Positions 42,518 to 52,780 of a DNA stretch of 64,000 nucleotides are shown here, in pieces. Every line of letters starts with the position of its first letter. The first letter of the stretch is position 1. Below the pieces are notes generated by a model. That model was not told where the DNA came from. It was given only the letters and a program-made list of their open reading frames with translations, and searched no databases. The position numbers and the translations under genes are program-made. Source of the stretch: Pyropia yezoensis (Eukaryota > Rhodophyta > Bangiophyceae > Bangiales > Bangiaceae); NCBI GenBank assembly GCA_009829735.1, contig CM020620.1, positions 27,994,951 through 28,058,950 on the forward strand. Direction: 5' to 3'.

Positions 42518-43500
42518 GCTGCTGGTGGGTGGGCTGCCGGCGGCCGGTGCTTTGGCGTCGACAAGTAGGTAAGTGCCTGTGGGTGTGCTGCCCGTGGGTG
42601 GAGTTTGAGGTAGAGGAGGAGAGGGTGCACGCCGGCGTGTGTGCTACTGATGCCCGGCGCGGTGGCGGGTGGGTGGGTGTTGAGTTGACGGGTGGGCTTC
42701 CGGTGGCGGACGGGTCGACCGGGGGGTGGTGGTGATGATGGTACAGGTAGTGGCTTGTTTGTGCTTGACAGGCGAGGCTTCGGACTTGGGGCGGCATGGT
42801 GGGGAGTGACAGAGGGGGGAGGGGGGGTGCCGGGAGGCTGCCCGGTGTGGTGGTGGCGAAGTGCCGCGGGACGGCCGGGTGCTGGGAGGCGCCCGTGTCC
42901 TGGCGCAGGGTGCTCTTCTTGCGGCAGATTATGATAACCTATAGAACCATACGTATTCAAAAAATCATATCCAACTTCATGCAAGATCATCATGCAAGGT
43001 ACGTTTTTTAACCCCAATGAACAGGAAGTGAGCAGGGGAAAGTCTCGTGTGTGGGCCATTCTCATCCTTGGACGAACTGGGAATGACCCCGTGGTTATGT
43101 TGGGCATGACCCTTGAAAGCAAATTGGTATGAAGTTCGGGTTCATTCGGGGTGCACACTTTCCCGATGGTGTGCCGTGGGCGCATTCGACCAAAGCAAAT
43201 GCCAAGGGGGTCTGACATGCTCCGATCTGTAAGGCACACGGTTCTAGCCCCACTGCGCAGGCCTGGTCATGAACCTCACCAGACGGATGCAGGGAGCACA
43301 GAGGCGTGCGAGACAATCAACCAGAGAATGAACTAGAAAACCGTCAGTATGCAGTAGCACATTAACACTCACTGACGGTGTGGGCGCGGGCAGGCGCATG
43401 ACAGTAAATACCGAACAAGAGTCCGATGCGGTGCGTACACTCCTTAGAGAGACCTGAATGGCGAGAAGGGGAGGCCAGCCAGCAGCGCCGGTGACCAGCG
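42518..43500. other. no confident gene: GT-rich spacer and A/T-richer patch
   Basis: GGTGGGTG-type low complexity at 42510-42720. A lower-GC patch at 42930-43340 resembles the patches near 41 kb. No motif-bearing frame. Confidence 0.4.
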
Positions 43501-45266
43501 GTGGCGGTGGAGGGGTATGTCACGGCTAGACAGCCGACGAGGCGGCCTGGGGTGGTAGCGAGGAGAGACCGCCAGCCAGCGACGGGAACAATCATGAATG
43601 CCATCCTGCGGCACTGGCAGGGGGCAGCGCTACGCCAGCAGGAGGGCCGCGGCCAGGTTGTGGCGGCGCAAGCCCGCGACGGTGGCAGACAGCGGCGGCG
43701 AGCCCGCGGCAACCCCCGTGGGTATTTTGGGTCGCGTGTCTCCGGGGCGAGGTGGCCAAGTGCCCCTGCCCCCCCCCACTCCCAGGTCACTACCGACGCC
43801 CGCAGGCGCTCCCCCCCCACCGCTGCCCGCGTGCCGGTGCGGTCGTCGTCGGCGATGGGGGGGCAGGCGGGCCTCACCGCCACCGCAGACGCCGCCGCCA
43901 CGGCTGGGGTGGCGGCTGGCCTCTGGGCGGGCGGCGCCGACGATGCGGCGGTGGCGGCGGGAGTAGCTCCGGTCGCCGCCGCGCTCAACGTCTGCTGGGC
44001 TGCCGCGCTCGTCGACGTGCGCCGGTCATTGCGGCTGGCGTTGCCGCATGAGCTCCTCGTGAGTAGGTTGAGTGGCGTGGAGGGAGCGCGCGTCGGGGAT
44101 GGGGTGGAGGGGGTGGTGGGCCTGTGGTGGGCCTCGAATTGAATGGCCCCAGCCTGTGGTGGTGGCCCTGCGTGTGGCTGGCTGGTGGGCGGCCCGCTGC
44201 GCTCCCCTCTCGTGAGGAGGCACTGGGGCGACTGGCGGGGCGGCTGCTGACCGCCGCCGCCACTCCATACCGTGGCTCTGCTACGCGCTGTTTTTTCTTC
44301 GTGCCGCTGCTATCGCGTTTGCTTTCTTTCTCCGACATACCTCCGCCATCCCCGCCTCCCCTACCCCCACCCCGCAGAAGACCCTGACCCGGCCGCCGCC
44401 GTCTCTGCCGCCGTGGCCAAGGCGCATGCTGCCACGGCGGTTGCCCGCCTCGCCGCCGTCTGCGAGGGGGTCCCGCCGCGGGTGCGGCGGGTGACTGCGA
44501 CGGCGCTCGCCGCTGCCGCTGCCGCTGCTGCTACTGCCGCCGCTGCCAACGCCGGCGGGGACGTTAATGTCGACGCCCCCGACGACGGCGTTGGCGGTCA
44601 AGTCGACGGCGTGAACGGCGGGTGCGGGGGGTGACTGCGACGGCGCTCGCCGCTGCCGCTGCCGCTGCCGCTGCTGCTACCGCCGCCACTGCCAACGCCG
44701 ACGGGGACTTTAATGTCGATGCCCCCGATGACGGTGTTGGCGGTCATGTCGACGGCGTGGACGGCGCTGCCGGCGAGGGGAGAGGCGGTGGTGCGCGGCT
44801 CGCCCCCACGGATGGCGCGCCCTGCGGAGGCGGTGGGCGTGCTGCGGCGGCGCTCGCCGCCCGGCACCTCCCCGCGGACGTCCGCGCCGGCTTGGTGCCA
44901 ACGGTGGTGGCCGTCGCGGCCGTCGCGGCTGCCACGGGCGCCAGTAGCGGCGGTGGCAGCGGTGGCGGCGGCGGTGGCGGTGGCGGTGGTGGTGGCGGTG
45001 GCGGTGGCGGTGGCGGTGGCGGTGGCGGCGGCGGTGGCGGTGGCGGCGGCGGTGGCGGGGACGGTGACGGTGGCAGTTGCGGAGGCAGTTGCGGTGGTGG
45101 TGGCGGTGGCGGTGGCGGCGGTGGGGGCGTTGGGCCGTGGGCGGCGTGCATGGCGGCGGCCGTCGCCGCGTCCACTGCAGGGCGTGCTGTGCGCTTCGGC
45201 GCGCTGCTGCGGCTTGCAGCGGCCGGCGCGGCGGGTGCGGGAGGGAGCTTTTTTCCGCTCGGGTGA
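43501..45266 (+). CDS. Ala-rich helical protein, probably spliced, disrupted by a tandem duplication
   Basis: Exon-like frame 1 ends ...CWAAALVDVRRSLRLALPHELL at a GTGAGTAGGT donor region (44059-44068). A pyrimidine-rich acceptor ending CCCCGCAG at 44377 precedes frame 2 (DPDPAAAVSAAVAKAHAATA, VARLAAVCEGVPPRVRRV). Frame 2 is thrown out of phase by a 140-bp tandem duplication (44491-44770). Beyond it the coding character continues (AAAALAARHLPADVRAGLVP, TVVAVAAVAAATG), then a long Gly repeat, then GPWAACMAAAVAAST...SFFPLG to the stop at 45266. Ala-rich paired helices suggest an ARM/HEAT-like fold but no signature is decisive. In the duplicate, five of nine differences fall in plus-strand third positions, mildly favouring this strand. 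No ATG is evident at 43501. Confidence 0.35.
44491..44770 (+). repeat. 140-bp tandem duplication in the Ala-rich gene
   Basis: GTGACTGCGACGGCGCTCGC occurs at 44491 and again at 44631. The copies differ by roughly 10 percent. 140 is not a multiple of three, so the duplication shifts the frame. Confidence 0.85.
44945..45130 (+). repeat. GGTGGC hexanucleotide microsatellite
   Basis: Nearly pure (GGTGGC)n with GGCGGT variants for about 185 bp, read as poly-Gly in the plus frame of the flanking gene. Confidence 0.9.
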
Positions 45267-45930
45267 GGGGGGTTCATTGTGGTCGACGCGGCCGTCTGAC
45301 AAGTCAAGTTGAGGACGGGCTGTCTCGAGGACGTCCTGGTAGCGGGCGGAGGAGGAGAGCGCGCCATCGGCGCTTACCCACCTCGACGGGAAACCTTGGC
45401 GTCGGTTGCTGTCGTGACGATGTGGGCTGGCGCCCCATCCTGTGGGCGCTGGCCATGTTCGGTGGCGGAGTCTTCCCCGAAAGGACCTGCACGCAAACCA
45501 AGAAGGACTTCCCGTCGCCGTCGGTGCTGGGTATGTGGCTCCGCGTACATGGCGGGGACGCGGGTGCAACGACACTGCCCGCATCGCTGATGCCGCCGCC
45601 CCTCCCCCCACAAGGCCACACTTGCTCTGCCGCCGCCCAGTGGCCCACACCAGCTGCCCACTCTGCTGTGGCCCCTCATGGCCGCCTTGGCGGCGGCGGC
45701 GCGGTTTTTCAGCGCCGCGGACGGCGCCCGCCTCAACGACCGCCTCCCCGCCACCGTCGATGGCACTTCCTTGTGATTGGCTGGCACCCTGGCAGAGCGG
45801 CGGCGCCCCACTCGTGTCGCACAATAGCCATCCCATCGGCTGGCTGGCCTGGCCAGTTGGCTCATGCCCGTGGAGGGCATCCCGCCACCGCTGGCATGCT
45901 GTTCCTGGCGGTTGGCGCCGCTGCCAGTTG
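45166..45930 (+). repeat. inverted duplicate segment, copy 1
   Basis: It matches 56130-57086 in the opposite orientation at high identity. It runs from the 3' end of the Ala-rich gene through a segment reading GWRPILWALAMFGGGVFPER (plus strand) to the GATTGGCTGGCACC...CATCCCATCGGCTGGCTGG module. Both strands are open in both copies and I cannot decide whether it codes. Confidence 0.85.
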
Positions 45931-46792
45931 GTGACTGGGTGACGCTGGCGTTGACAGTGTCACATCCTTGTTGCCCGTGGACCGGGAGGGCGCGTTCCGC
46001 TCTGCATCTTGACTAAAAAACGGATGGCGGGTGACGTGGTGGTCGTGGGAGTGGCCGCCACGTCTGGGTGTTCACCCCACGGCCCACCCCTGCGCTGAAC
46101 TGTTGGTTGCCAGCTGCCGCCCGTGACTGCAAACCCTCTTGTTCCACGCATGCCATCATGTGCGCTGCGGCGTCGGGCGGCATGGTGGTCGACGGTGCCT
46201 TGCGCAAATGGCACCGAGACCGACCATCTCCCAGTCGTCAGGCGGCCGGGGCAGTGCCGGGGGCAGCCGCGGGTGGCCGTGTCCGTGGTTTGTCTGCGAC
46301 CGACGAAGCCGCCGCCCACGTCGTGTGCTACTCCCAGCCGACGATGCGATGCTTGTTTCAGCTGACCATGTGATGCTTTCCCCCGCTGACGCTGCGACGT
46401 GCACGCGTCGAGGGTAGAATCGCAGCTCCCATTCGTCATGTCCGTATTTGTATGCGTACGCGTTTGCGTCCCATATCACGGTGGTGGAGGGGAGTAGAGG
46501 GGAGAAGGGTACCAAATGCATTGCGCACGACTCGCTCAAACGCGCTGGCGGTGCAGCGCTCTACACAACTGGGGGACCTGGGTACAACGAACGATGTCAA
46601 TGTTATTAGACGGCCTGAGTGAGCACGGTACGCTAGCCTGAGCACGTCCCCCCCCCCTTCACCGCGCACCAACTCCTCTCCCCCCCCCCCGTCTCATCAT
46701 GGTCAGTGTCTGCTCTTGCATTCCCTCACTCCCAACCAGAGACAGGTGAACCCGCCCCCCCCCCCCCCTTTTCACCCCCAGCACGCTCATCC
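45931..46792. other. no confident gene
   Basis: Short frames only, with no motif. A poly-C/C-rich stretch lies at 46650-46800. Confidence 0.45.
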
Positions 46793-47188
46793 TCAGGAAC
46801 CCACCCCCCCAAACGAGGCGCCCCGGCACCAAGAGGTGCCCGAGCAGCCAATGCACATGAAGCAGTTGGCGCTAAACGCGCTGCAAACGCTGTTGATGCT
46901 GCCAAAGGCGACCACCGAGTTGACGGACCCCACCGAGAACACCCCATTGACGGCGAGCAGCGCAAACAGGCCGTTGACGGCCAGCAGTGACCACGCTGCG
47001 TTCATGGCATAGGAAGAAAAGGCGGCGTTGGTCGACTTGAAGGCGTGGAAGGTGCGGCGGCCCCAGTGAGGCCACCGGCTGCGAAGCGGCGCCGCCCCAT
47101 CAGCGGTGCGCGGCAAGTCCATGGAGGGAGGGGCGGCGGTGAATACCGCCGTAGCAGCGGCAGGCGCGGCAGGCGCTGTGAGCGCCAC
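46793..47188 (-). CDS. nonapeptide-repeat protein (Asn every 9 residues)
   Basis: The minus-strand frame of 131 residues has Asn at positions 54, 63, 72, 81, 90, 99 and 108, an exact spacing of nine. It reads as units such as WSLLAVNGL, FALLAVNGV, FSVGSVNSV, VAFGSINSV and CSAFSANCF. Small hydrophobic and Ser/Cys residues fill set positions, which suggests a regular solenoid or stacked-turn structure, perhaps membrane-associated because of its hydrophobicity. The C-terminus is Cys/Gly-rich (CIGCSGTSWCRG). The codon at 47188 is GTG. In-frame ATGs occur at residues 23 and 62, and the frame may extend upstream, so the start is uncertain. I cannot name the family. The strict period argues for a real protein. 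Confidence 0.6.
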   Translation of the reverse strand: MALTAPAAPAAATAVFTAAPPSMDLPRTADGAAPLRSRWPHWGRRTFHAFKSTNAAFSSYAMNAAWSLLAVNGLFALLAVNGVFSVGSVNSVVAFGSINSVCSAFSANCFMCIGCSGTSWCRGASFGGVGS

Positions 47189-47658
47189 AGGCGCGGCGGG
47201 CGCAGGCAGGCGCTCCCACCGGCAGCGTGGGGGTCACCTGGTGACAGCAACGCGGGGCCGTCCGGGGGGCCAAGGTTGAGGGAACGGGGTGGGAAAGAGC
47301 GACGGAAACAGGACGGACGGCGGGTGAGTTGGGTGGGTGGGGGCGAGGCTGGGGAATGGGGCAGCCGGGGCGAGGGTCGGGGGGGAAGCAGGGGGGCACA
47401 GATACACCCTTGCAGCAGCCCGGAGGGGGCGGGGGGGCGTAGTGTACTGTACTGTACAGTACAGCTGCAGGGGGCCTCCGGGGGGCTGGCTGCCGCAGCA
47501 TTGGCCTCTTTATGTTTTGCTGCAGCCGCAACAGTGCCCACTTTGGCGAGTCCCTCCCTGCTTTGGCACCTGGCCATAGATATGGCGCGGGCTCACTGAC
47601 GAGGATTTTTGGCGGGGGCGGTGCCTGACCACGATAACTAACAGTCGTTCATACTTGT
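47189..47658. other. no confident gene
   Basis: GC-rich sequence with short frames. A TGTACTGTACTGTACAGTACA-like microsatellite/palindrome lies at about 47441-47463. Confidence 0.45.
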
Positions 47659-48201
47659 ATGGATGCAGCGGGAGCTGATGATCCCGCCAATTCCTCGACG
47701 ACAAGTGCGGCTTCCGCCGCCCATTGGCGCGCTTTCCAGTCTCTTGGTGAGGGCGGGCTGGGTGCCGCAACCACCCACGCACACACACACGTCCCGTGCG
47801 GGCGATCAACCGCGACCACCCACCCGCTCGACCACGGGAGCCCTCCCGCCGCTACCCACATGACCCACACCGTGCCAGCGCGGCCGCCCGCATTCCCCCC
47901 ACTCCCCCCCCCCCTCCCCCTCCCCCCGAACCGCCTGCCCCCCACCGCCCAAGCCTCCCCAACCAACCAACGGCGGCTTAGCGGGTCCATGCACTGTCCC
48001 CCCCTGGCGACGGCGGCGGCGGCACGCGGCCGCCGCGGTGCCGTAGACGCACGCGGCGGCGGCGGCGGCGGCGGTGGCGCGGCTGGGCAGCGCCCGCGGC
48101 GGCCCGGCGGCACGCCGCTGGCCACGCACGGCGGCGGCTGGTGGGGCGGGGCGGCGGGGCGGAGGGGCTCCTTCCCTCGACCGGTCGCCTCCCCCCACTG
48201 A
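47659..48201 (+). CDS. uncertain ORF, possible 5' exon
   Basis: It starts with ATG and a protein-like stretch (MDAAGADDPANSSTTSAASA followed by AHWRAFQSLG), after which it becomes Pro/Gly low complexity. A GTGAGG donor-like site directly after SLG (about 47747) suggests the first about 29 codons could be a first exon, perhaps joining the F-box/LRR-like gene downstream. No family recognised. Confidence 0.25.
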   Translation: MDAAGADDPANSSTTSAASAAHWRAFQSLGEGGLGAATTHAHTHVPCGRSTATTHPLDHGSPPAATHMTHTVPARPPAFPPLPPPLPLPPNRLPPTAQASPTNQRRLSGSMHCPPLATAAAARGRRGAVDARGGGGGGGGAAGQRPRRPGGTPLATHGGGWWGGAAGRRGSFPRPVASPH

Positions 48202-48364
48202 GCACGGGGTTGCGCTCGGTGGCGGCGGGCGGTCGGGCGGCTTGCCGCAGTCTTCTTGTCAATTCCCCCACCCGCCCCCGCGCCCGCCCTCGCGGCTGCC
48301 GGCATCGCCATCCCCGCCGCGTCGGAGAACACCCCCCGCGCCAGGCGCGTGAGCGTCTCCCGTC

Positions 48365-50566
48365 ATGGACGACAGAGTAGCCCGGCCGTTGCCGCCGCCC
48401 GTGCCGCCGCCGTTGCCGCCGCCAGTGCCGCCGTCGCCGCCACCTTCCCCACCGGCGTCCCTGCCTCCGCTGACGTTGCCAGACCTCCCTCAAGAGGTGC
48501 TCACCCTCATTGCCGCCGCGGTGCTACAGGCGGGGCTGCGCCCCCTACCCCCCATCCCGCCCTTGCCAGGCGACGACCATGACGGCGACGGCAGTGGCGG
48601 CAGCGGCGCCGCCGCCGGCGAGGTGCCGCCCCCCCCCCCCGGGTGGTCCACCCTCGGCGTGCCGCTGGTGACCCCCACCGCGTGGGCGGCTGCGGCGCCC
48701 CTGGCGGCCACCTGCCGCGCGTGCCGGTCGGCCTTTTTTGCCGCCATCACTGGCCTGTACTTGCCGCTACTGGGGAGCCCGCTGCTGGCGGATCCCCCCC
48801 ACCGCCGTGCGTTTACGGGTGCCGACATGGCTGCCGTTGCCGCCGCGGCGGCGGAGGCTGCCGCCCGGCGTGACGCTGCGTTGGCCGTGCTGGCCGGCGG
48901 CCTGTGGCCGGCGCTCGGCCGCTGCACCGCCCTGCGGGTGCTGGTCGTGCGGCTGCCCGCAACAGTTGGGCCCGCCCGCCGGTCGCTGCCGCGGGCGACT
49001 GCCGACGCGGTTGACGCGGGGCTGGCGGGGGCGCTCGCCACCGCCGCCGCGGCTGCCGCCGCCGCCACGGGGGGGCGGGAGGGCGGCGGGGGGCTCAGCG
49101 CGTTTGTGCAGGTGGCGGGGCCGCCGCTGCCGCTGGCAACGGCGGCAGCTACGGCAACGGCGGCAGCGGGCGGGCGGCGGCTACGGGTGCTGGTCATCTC
49201 GGTGGCCCCTGCTGGGGTGGCGTTGGGGGGGGGATGGGGAGAAGACCCGATGCCCCTGTGGGTCGGCGGCGGGTACGCCGATCTTGACGTGGCCGACGCG
49301 CTTGTGGGGGGGGCGGGCGCTACCCCGGCGGGCTTGGGTGGGGGCGGTACCCCCTTTACCCCCGGGCATCACCTCATCCCCCCGGCCGCGGCTGGCGCGC
49401 TCGTGCACCTCGGCTGGACGCCCCCACCCGACGGGTGGGCGGTGGCCTGCCGGGGCGCCCCCTCGCCGGCAGCCGCCGCGCTCGCCGCAGCGTGTGCGCC
49501 CCTCGGTGGGCCGCCCACGTGGCCACCACCGCTGGCCCTTGGGGGCCTACTGTCGGTGGAGCTGCCTCCCGGCGTGGACACCCAGACGGTAGCGGCGCTG
49601 GTCACCGCCTGCCCGCACTTGCGGCGCGTTGTGTTGGTGCGCCCGTGGGACGGGTCGTGGCGGGTGCTTGTGCCGCTGGGCGGCCTCCCCGCCCTGGACA
49701 CCCTCGACCTGGGGGGGTGGGACGGCACGGGCGAGGCCGTCACCACCCTCCTCCCCGCCCTCGCCGGGGGTGACGGTATCCTCGGGGGCCCCTGCCGGGC
49801 CTACCGCCGGCTGGTGCTGCCCCCCCGGGAGCCCGACGACGAGACGGCGGCGGCGCTGGCGGCGGTGCTCCCTCACCTCCCCCCAACCCTGTCGTGGTCG
49901 CTCCTGTCACGGGGCCCCCGGGGGGGGGAAGTGGCGGTGGCGGGCCTCGCCGCCCACCCCGGCGTGGGCACCCTCCGGTCCCTGCACCTGGTCAACATCT
50001 CCTCTGCGGGTGTGGCGGCGCTGGTATCGACGGCCGCGGGCACGGCGGTGGCCGCCCGGCTAACGCGGCTGGTGCTCGACTCGGGCATTGCGCAGGGCCG
50101 GCTGGGCGTTGCGCGGATAGACGTGGCCGCCCTTGGGGGGGTTCTCCCACTGGTGCGGGTCCTCGACCTGCGCGCGTTCCGGCTGGACGGCGGCGGCGTG
50201 CCACTGCTGCTGTGGGCGCTGGGCCGCGCGCAGGGTGGCGGCGGCGGCGGTGGCGGTGGGCTGTCGCCACCGCTCTCGCCGCCGCTGACGTCCGTCACTC
50301 TGGATTCGTGCATGGGCGTGTGGGCGCTAGCCGGCGCCGCCCGCCTCGGCGACCCCGACGTCTTCCCTATTGGCTACTCGTGCCCCCTCCCACGCCTGCG
50401 CCGCGTCGCCCTCTTTGGCTGCACCACCGCCCGGGTGTTCGGGGAGGGCGGGCCGCCCGAGGCCGGGACGGGTCCCCACCGACGAGTGCGGGCCGCCTAC
50501 CCAGCCGTCGAGTGGGTGGAGGAGGGGCTGCTCGTCGACCCGCTGCCGCCCCTGTTTGAGTGGTGA
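48365..50566 (+). CDS. F-box/leucine-rich-repeat-like protein
   Basis: 733 codons from ATG (MDDRVARPLPPP). Residues 8-35 are a Pro-rich leader. Residues 38-55 (LPDLPQEVLTLIAAAVLQ) together with 107-127 (AWAAAAPLAATCRACRSAFF) fit an F-box: LP.Ell..I...L, then ...l..vcr.wr. The two parts are separated by a low-complexity insert. The rest holds irregular leucine-rich units: LRVLVISVA, LRRVVLVRPW, LDTLDLGGW, LRSLHLVNI, LTRLVLDSG, VRVLDLRAF, LTSVTLDSC and LRRVALFGC. F-box/LRR proteins are substrate adaptors of SCF ubiquitin ligases, binding Skp1 through the F-box and targets through the LRRs. The single open frame of 2.2 kb keeps its pattern across many homopolymers, so it is very likely real. The F-box assignment is moderate. 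Confidence 0.75.
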   Translation: MDDRVARPLPPPVPPPLPPPVPPSPPPSPPASLPPLTLPDLPQEVLTLIAAAVLQAGLRPLPPIPPLPGDDHDGDGSGGSGAAAGEVPPPPPGWSTLGVPLVTPTAWAAAAPLAATCRACRSAFFAAITGLYLPLLGSPLLADPPHRRAFTGADMAAVAAAAAEAAARRDAALAVLAGGLWPALGRCTALRVLVVRLPATVGPARRSLPRATADAVDAGLAGALATAAAAAAAATGGREGGGGLSAFVQVAGPPLPLATAAATATAAAGGRRLRVLVISVAPAGVALGGGWGEDPMPLWVGGGYADLDVADALVGGAGATPAGLGGGGTPFTPGHHLIPPAAAGALVHLGWTPPPDGWAVACRGAPSPAAAALAAACAPLGGPPTWPPPLALGGLLSVELPPGVDTQTVAALVTACPHLRRVVLVRPWDGSWRVLVPLGGLPALDTLDLGGWDGTGEAVTTLLPALAGGDGILGGPCRAYRRLVLPPREPDDETAAALAAVLPHLPPTLSWSLLSRGPRGGEVAVAGLAAHPGVGTLRSLHLVNISSAGVAALVSTAAGTAVAARLTRLVLDSGIAQGRLGVARIDVAALGGVLPLVRVLDLRAFRLDGGGVPLLLWALGRAQGGGGGGGGGLSPPLSPPLTSVTLDSCMGVWALAGAARLGDPDVFPIGYSCPLPRLRRVALFGCTTARVFGEGGPPEAGTGPHRRVRAAYPAVEWVEEGLLVDPLPPLFEW

Positions 50567-51319
50567 TAGGGCGGGGGTGGCTTGGGGGAGGGGAAGGGGA
50601 AGGGGGGGGGGCAGGCTTCCCACACCACCGCCCCTGTCGTCGCCCCGCCCTGACGTGCGTGGACGATGCGCAGCCGGGGCGCACAGCGACGGTGGGTTTA
50701 GAGGTAGGGTGCTCCGCGGGGGCACACGGTAAGTGTACAGCGAGCGAGGCGACAAGGCAGGCGGGGGTAGCGGAGTGTGGTAGGCGAGTAGGTGGGTAGG
50801 TGGAGGCGGGTTCTGCTCTGCTCTTTTTGTTTTTTATAAGGGTTACCGGACCGCGACACCGCATGTAGCCATTGACAGTGTGTTTATTCATTTGGGCTGC
50901 GGAAAAGATAAACAAACAGTAAACTAGGAAAGCACCCCACATTTGTCTTGCACGGGTGGGGCCGAGCAGCCCGTCGGCTGGCGCCCGCCTATGGGGGCGG
51001 CGGAGGGGGGACGGGGGAGATGAGGGTGGACGTGGGCCTTGCCGCGAACAAATGAAGACAATGAAACCACAGCCGTTGTACATGCAGAGCGCCTCGGCGG
51101 TTCCTGGCCACGACACCCCACCCGCTACGCTAACTCCCGTGCCTCCCCCGTGCTGCAGCAGCACTGCCGCCGCCCCCCTTCTCCGCCACTTCCCTATCAC
51201 AGCCACCCACCACCGCCGCCGCCCACCGCCACCGCCCACCGCCACAGCCCCTTTCCCTCACAGGGAGTCTCTCGCAACAGCGCGCCGCCCGCCGTAAGCC
51301 GCTCTCCTGCACCACCCCA
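50567..51319. other. convergent intergenic region
   Basis: It lies between the F-box/LRR-like gene (+) and the VSDG-repeat gene (-), which converge here. The A/T-richer patch at 50820-50940 includes TTTATT/AATAAA on the minus strand (about 50880-50890), a plausible polyadenylation area for the minus-strand gene. GGGGAAG runs occur at 50580-50615. Confidence 0.5.
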
Positions 51320-52780
51320 TCACCGGCGCGGTGCCGCCCGCCCCTCGCCCGTCCCCGTCTTGGCTCGCCCATTCGGAGGTGGACCAGCCGTCCCGGCCGC
51401 CTCAGGGCGAGACGCCGCGTCGACCGAGAGCCGACGGCGCGGCCGCCGCGGCGGGGCCTCCCCGGAGCCGGCTGCAGCTGCCGCCGGCCGACGGGGACGG
51501 CCGCCGCCACCAGCCGGGCGGGGCGCGGCTGCGGCGGGTGCCGCCTTGCCCGCGCCGCTGCTGCCGCCCCGCCGGGCGTCCCTACCCCCAGGGGCGCGGG
51601 CGCCCAGCGCCGTGCCGTCACTCACGGTGCGGAGGGCGCGTGTGGGGTGGTCATTCGCGCCAACCCCGCCGCCGCCGGCGCCGCAAGTGCAGACGACTGC
51701 GCCGGCAGCCCGGCGGGCGCCGCCGCCGCTCTGCTTGGTCGTCCCTCCTCCCGGTGCACGCGCCACCCGCCCAATGCCGTCACTGACCGTGCGGGGGGCC
51801 CCGGTGGGGCGGCGAGGCACGGCTCCTGCGCCACCACCCGGTCGGCGCACGGCTGGAGCCGGCGCCCCGCCGACAACGCCGCCACCTCGCCGCCCCACCC
51901 TCCCCCCAGGGGCGTACCCCCCCCGCGCCGTTCCATCGCTGACGGCGCGGGGGGCACCGGCGGGCCGGCCAGGCGCGCTCTCCCGGGCGTCGGGGCTTGT
52001 CCCCGACGTGGCCGTCGAGCGACCGCGCTGGGTCTGCCACGCCCGTACCTTCTGGCGGTCCCATGCCGCTTCCTGCCGTCGGATGGCGGCAACGCGCTGA
52101 CGCACTGCCTCCGCCTGGTCGCCCGACCCCTCAGTCACAAGGGAGGTGGTGAGCTCAACGGCGGAGGACCCCACACTCGACTCTTCCGACGACGCCGCGG
52201 CGACGACCGCGTCAGCTGCACCGCCCAAGGGGTGTACGGCTACGCCAGCGGCGTCGTCCGGTGACAAACCGCCGGCGGCCGCCTCGGCCACTGGCGCGGT
52301 GGCTGCGCCACTGGCTTTCTGGAAGGCGCGCCCCGCGACCACTGCCGCTGCCCCAGCGCCGGGGGCGTCCACCAGAGGGCCAGCAGAGCCACAGACGGCG
52401 GCCACGGCGGCCGTGGCGGCTGCGACGACAGCCTCCACGCCCACCAGGGCTGGGCCCACCGCTGCCATGGCCGCGGCGGCAGCCCCGCTGGCCGTGCGCC
52501 GGCGTTGAACAGCAGCAGGCGGTCCGTTAGATGTCGTAGGGGAGGGGCGCTGAGGCCCAACCGCCGTCACCCCGCCGACCGCGCGCAGGACGAGGTCCCG
52601 GCCGACCCGCCAAGCCCCCCTCGTGCGGGAGGCACTGCGCTCAACCAGCGTCGTAGGAGGGGTGGCATCGCTTGCCGTCATGGCCGGCGCTGCTTGGAGG
52701 GGGGTAGGGGGAGGGGGGGTGTGCCCGCCGCTGGGCACGTCGGCCGGGCGGGGACTGGTTGAGCAGCTGTAGTCCGCCAT
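51320..52780 (-). CDS. hypothetical protein with three VSDG repeats
   Basis: 486 codons from the ATG at 52780 (MADYSCSTSPRPADVPSGG). The frame stays open upstream, but that part lacks protein character. Residues 100-131 form an Ala/Val hydrophobic stretch long enough to span a membrane. Residues 221-254 (DQAEAVRQRVAAIRRQEAAW...) should be helical and basic. The C-terminal half has three repeats of P-x-x-A-x-R-x-VSDG followed by A-PGG and a GRRGG-like tail, at about 273-300, 325-347 and 379-405, separated by Gly/Arg/Pro-rich linkers. The RxVSDG motif resembles a phosphorylation or docking site, but that is a guess. Unknown family. Confidence 0.5.
   Translation of the reverse strand: MADYSCSTSPRPADVPSGGHTPPPPTPLQAAPAMTASDATPPTTLVERSASRTRGAWRVGRDLVLRAVGGVTAVGPQRPSPTTSNGPPAAVQRRRTASGAAAAAMAAVGPALVGVEAVVAAATAAVAAVCGSAGPLVDAPGAGAAAVVAGRAFQKASGAATAPVAEAAAGGLSPDDAAGVAVHPLGGAADAVVAAASSEESSVGSSAVELTTSLVTEGSGDQAEAVRQRVAAIRRQEAAWDRQKVRAWQTQRGRSTATSGTSPDARESAPGRPAGAPRAVSDGTARGGYAPGGRVGRRGGGVVGGAPAPAVRRPGGGAGAVPRRPTGAPRTVSDGIGRVARAPGGGTTKQSGGGARRAAGAVVCTCGAGGGGVGANDHPTRALRTVSDGTALGARAPGGRDARRGGSSGAGKAAPAAAAPRPAGGGGRPRRPAAAAAGSGEAPPRRPRRRLSVDAASRPEAAGTAGPPPNGRAKTGTGEGRAAPRR

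Noticed and set aside
44598-45836. Minus-strand 412-codon frame over the GGTGGC microsatellite
   Set aside because: It reads TATATA-type repeats from the microsatellite. The duplicate copies vary slightly more at plus-strand third positions, which favours the plus strand.
45400-45940. Possible PARP-like end (KSFLVCVQVLSGKT) in the duplicated segment
   Set aside because: The likeness is a few residues only. The frame is not kept between the two copies and no catalytic H-Y-E arrangement can be seen.
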